The notes beneath the pieces are model-generated. The model was given only the letters and a program-made list of their open reading frames with translations. It was not told the DNA's origin and did not search any database. 64,000 bases of DNA from contig NZ_JANQBC010000011.1 of NCBI RefSeq assembly GCF_024721995.1, forward strand, positions 177,601-241,600, read 5' to 3'. Source of the DNA: Paenibacillus radicibacter. GTDB lineage: Bacteria > Bacillota > Bacilli > Paenibacillales > NBRC-103111. Each line of letters begins with the position of its first letter. Position 1 is the first letter of the stretch. A program made the position numbers and the translations under genes. Shown in pieces: positions 61,936-64,000 of this stretch.

Positions 61936-62096
61936 GATTTTGTAACGAAACAGATTGAAGAGATCCAGTTAACCTTTGATGAGAACGTTGGGATTACTTT
62001 CAGACAATTGACCCTTCTGCTGATGAAGCAGATGTGTCTTTTTCTGTTCCTAAAAATAATATCCATAAGAATGTGAAGTTTACAATAGTAATCTGA
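61936..62096 (+). pseudogene. Frameshifted gene remnant of unknown family
   Basis: Frame 1 reads KQIEEIQLTFDENVG, then a one-base shift leads to DYFQTIDPSADEADVSFSVP and KNNIHKNVKFTIVI ending at TGA 62094. Both halves have normal protein composition, which suggests the 3' end of a decayed gene. The IS lies 25 bp upstream. The rest of the 61912-62204 gap shows nothing else recognisable. Confidence 0.5.
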
Positions 62097-62204
62097 TCAT
62101 TGAACATCTGGTATTAAATATAGTGAAATGACACATTTTGCAGATAAAGCGTACTACGGGTTGTTTATATTATCCTCGCATAATTTTTTTGAAATGGAGA
62201 GTTT

Positions 62205-63656
62205 ATGAAAAAGACTATTGTTTTTGTATTAACGATACTTATATTATTCTCAGGATTCGCAACACAAAGTTATGCGTCGTTGTCAGATACGCAATCTGCG
62301 GCAATACAAGCGTTGCTGGATGATGCCCGTCGTATATCAGGTGTGCCGGGAATGTCAATCTCAATACTTGCTGATGATGAAGTGTTCTACTTTTCTTCCG
62401 GGTATGCAGACCGTGAGAATGGGTTGTCTGCAAGTGAAAATACACTATATGAGTTGGCCTCGGTCAGTAAAGCTTTTACCGGCATGGGTATTCTGCTGTT
62501 GGAAGAGCAAGGACTGCTGTCAATGACTGACACTGTCCAAAAATATTTACCTTGGTTTACGTTAAAGTATCAAGGGAAACCTGTTGATATGCAAAGCTTT
62601 ACACTCAATAACTTTCTTCACCATACTAGCGGCCTAACAAATGGTAGGCATACTCAAAATATTCCACAAGGCAATACGCCAGATTTGCTACAAAAGACTG
62701 TGGAAATGCTGGTAGATGCTGAGTTGGAGTTCCCTCCCGGTGAACAGTATAACTATGGAACCGTTAATTATGACGTATTGGGTTTGGTTATTGAGATTGT
62801 GTCGGGACAAAGCTATGAGGACTTTATGAGGGAACAGGTATTTCAGCCGTTAGGTCTTCACCAGACGTATGTTTATAAAGAAGATGCTCAAACCACCGGA
62901 CAGTTGGCACAGGGCTACCGTTCTTCCTTTTTTATGACAACTCCATATAACGCGCCGGATTATTCCGGGAATAAACCCGCAGGCTACATTATTTCTTGTA
63001 CAAAAGATATGGCGCGTTGGATGGGCATACAGATGGGTATTGTGCAGGACATACCCGAAATATTCCATATGGTTATCGAAAAATCACATCAGGGTGATAT
63101 GTCTGTTCCGGCTGTCAACGAAATGTATTATGCGGCGGGCTGGTCGGTAAACGCCAACCAAACGATTATAGAGCACCCAGGGGGCAATCCCAATTTCGGA
63201 ACCGAAGTGGCCATACTGCCAAATGAACGAACAGCCGTCTGCTTGCTGACCAACGGCGCAAATATCAATAGAAGCATGGTACTAAAAGTTAAAGATATAT
63301 TAGACGGCAATCTAACGCAGTCATATGAAATAAGCGGTACACAGCTTCTGGACATCATTTTATCGTCTACCACAATTATTCTTTGCCTATTGGCCGTTCT
63401 GTTCTTTCTCTTAGGATTACGCAGAAGGAAAACGAATGAGCGGCAGCCAATGACAAAAAAGCGAATAATTGTTACAGCTATTTTGCTGATTGCTACGATT
63501 GCCCTGTGTATAATGTGCTGTGCATTAGATTGGTCAACGATACTTATTTGGCAAACATATAGTATTCTTACAGCTTTGATTTCGTCGGCATTATTAACAG
63601 CAAGCATTACATGGTTTGTATACACTCACCGATATAATGCCTTGCTCCGAGAATAA
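62205..63656 (+). CDS. Serine hydrolase of the class C beta-lactamase/PBP-like family
   Basis: 483 aa. Signal peptide (FVLTILILFSGFATQSYA), then a beta-lactamase/D-alanyl carboxypeptidase-like domain with the Ser-Lys motif ASVSKAFTG, Tyr-x-Asn in NYGTVNYDVLG and a C-terminal HPGGNPNFG motif in place of KTG, followed by three C-terminal membrane helices (about 385-478). Probably an envelope esterase, peptidase or PBP-like enzyme rather than a true beta-lactamase. GGAGAG precedes ATG 62205. Confidence 0.88.
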   Translation: MKKTIVFVLTILILFSGFATQSYASLSDTQSAAIQALLDDARRISGVPGMSISILADDEVFYFSSGYADRENGLSASENTLYELASVSKAFTGMGILLLEEQGLLSMTDTVQKYLPWFTLKYQGKPVDMQSFTLNNFLHHTSGLTNGRHTQNIPQGNTPDLLQKTVEMLVDAELEFPPGEQYNYGTVNYDVLGLVIEIVSGQSYEDFMREQVFQPLGLHQTYVYKEDAQTTGQLAQGYRSSFFMTTPYNAPDYSGNKPAGYIISCTKDMARWMGIQMGIVQDIPEIFHMVIEKSHQGDMSVPAVNEMYYAAGWSVNANQTIIEHPGGNPNFGTEVAILPNERTAVCLLTNGANINRSMVLKVKDILDGNLTQSYEISGTQLLDIILSSTTIILCLLAVLFFLLGLRRRKTNERQPMTKKRIIVTAILLIATIALCIMCCALDWSTILIWQTYSILTALISSALLTASITWFVYTHRYNALLRE

Positions 63657-63725
63657 GCATTTTGTTCGTTCGCCTTATTGGCATAATGTGAAGTAAACAT
63701 TTGATAAGATACAATACCAGCTAGA

Positions 63726-63755
63726 AGGGAGTGCCCGAGCACTCCCTATTTTTCG
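63726..63755 (+). terminator. Intrinsic terminator
   Basis: AGGGAGTG-CCCGAG-CACTCCCT followed by ATTTTT, downstream of the serine hydrolase gene. Confidence 0.85.
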
Positions 63756-63791
63756 CCGTTACTTATGGTAGGATTCACCGCAAATGATCTC

Positions 63792-63880
63792 AAACTATCC
63801 TGCCAGTTAGCGCAAAACCGCTGCCAATCCATGTCGACAGCCGCGTTTTAGTTTATTATTGAGCTATCGTGTCCCGTTAG
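63792..63880. repeat. Hairpin repeat, copy 2 (CCTGCCAGTTAGC type)
   Basis: Similar over its whole length to 60232-60320, but the left arm has decayed (AAACCGCTGCCAA against TCGACAGCCGCGTT). Flanks CTATCCTGCCAGTTAGC and CTATCGTGTCCCGTTAG are retained. Confidence 0.7.
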
Positions 63881-63994
63881 ATTCCTGTAATACGATTAAT
63901 TCTGAGCTTTGAAAAAAAACGAGCGCCTCGGTACGATGGGGTTATGCACGGGATCATTGTCCCAAAAACCCATCATCCAGGAGGTCGCTCTACT

Positions 63995-64000
63995 ATGAAG
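63995..64000 (+). CDS. Start of a gene cut by the window end
   Basis: ATG AAG at the very end, preceded by GGAGG about 10 nt upstream. The 90 bp before it can fold (GAGCG...CCTC...GATGGG against CCCATC...GGAGG...CGCTC), a layout often found upstream of transposase genes. Product unknown. Confidence 0.35.

Overview
The window looks like a chromosomal segment of a low-to-moderate GC, spore-forming Firmicute of the Paenibacillaceae, most likely Paenibacillus. The pointers are AGGAGG-type ribosome binding sites with frequent TTG/GTG starts, T-box leaders, a Spo0E-like phosphatase, SigI/RsgI, MutS2 next to zapA and pheST, Amj, and stalk ('copper amine oxidase N-terminal') domains. The genus is inferred from gene content; no 16S gene is present.

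Layout. 1-5.3 kb: LacI regulator, Spo0E-like protein, an AlaR/AlaT-like regulator and aminotransferase pair, and a membrane-anchored glycerophosphodiesterase. 5.3-11.1 kb: cysK with a GC-rich, hairpin-rich 3' end, a TDT-family channel, a zinc-ribbon protein, a 25-residue membrane peptide, DUF350 and mutS2. 11.2-18.7 kb: a holin-like membrane protein, a CuA-type cupredoxin lipoprotein, a very long ZapA/coiled-coil fusion, and pheST behind a T-box. 18.8-23.8 kb: a surface protein, a pair of paralogous membrane proteins, and an alpha/beta hydrolase with a two-component system. 23.8-27 kb: a T-box-controlled lysS lying between intact pcp and a decayed duplicate of the pcp 3' end, then tRNA-Gly and tRNA-Pro. 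27-34 kb: aldo/keto reductase, Amj, a VTT-domain protein and a Fur-regulated siderophore-uptake locus. 33.8-41.2 kb: CcdC, CopCD, DUF2203, YbjQ, a NarL-type two-component system, YcnI, folA and thyA.

41.2-50.1 kb is the most striking system: a potassium locus under layered c-di-AMP control. kdpFABC is preceded by two tandem ydaO-type (c-di-AMP) aptamers that share one intrinsic terminator. Upstream of these lies a small Rossmann-like gene with its own third ydaO aptamer and promoter. Downstream lies an unusual protein made of two tandem copies of the KdpD N-terminal sensor region, with no membrane or histidine-kinase part and no KdpE nearby. The c-di-AMP signal could therefore act at RNA level three times and, through the USP-like domains, at protein level as well.

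50.3-59.3 kb: a hypothetical membrane protein, rsgI and sigI, an rsgA GTPase gene with a leader peptide and hairpin, small proteins, and a DUF4912-glycosyltransferase/GH15 glucoamylase pair. Inside the glycosyltransferase gene, about 535 bp (56081-56615) consist almost entirely of consecutive perfect inverted repeats with stems of 7-17 bp, a pattern no ordinary feature explains. A weaker patch of the same kind covers the 3' end of cysK. 59.6-64 kb: a DUF2089 gene pair, a complete IS4-type element whose transposase has an in-frame stop, a frameshifted gene remnant, a beta-lactamase-like serine hydrolase, and the start of another gene cut by the window end.

Three long imperfect hairpins (about 18.15, 39.0 and 44.0 kb) share arms and form a dispersed repeat family. 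All positions and matches were read by eye; no alignment, folding or database search was run.
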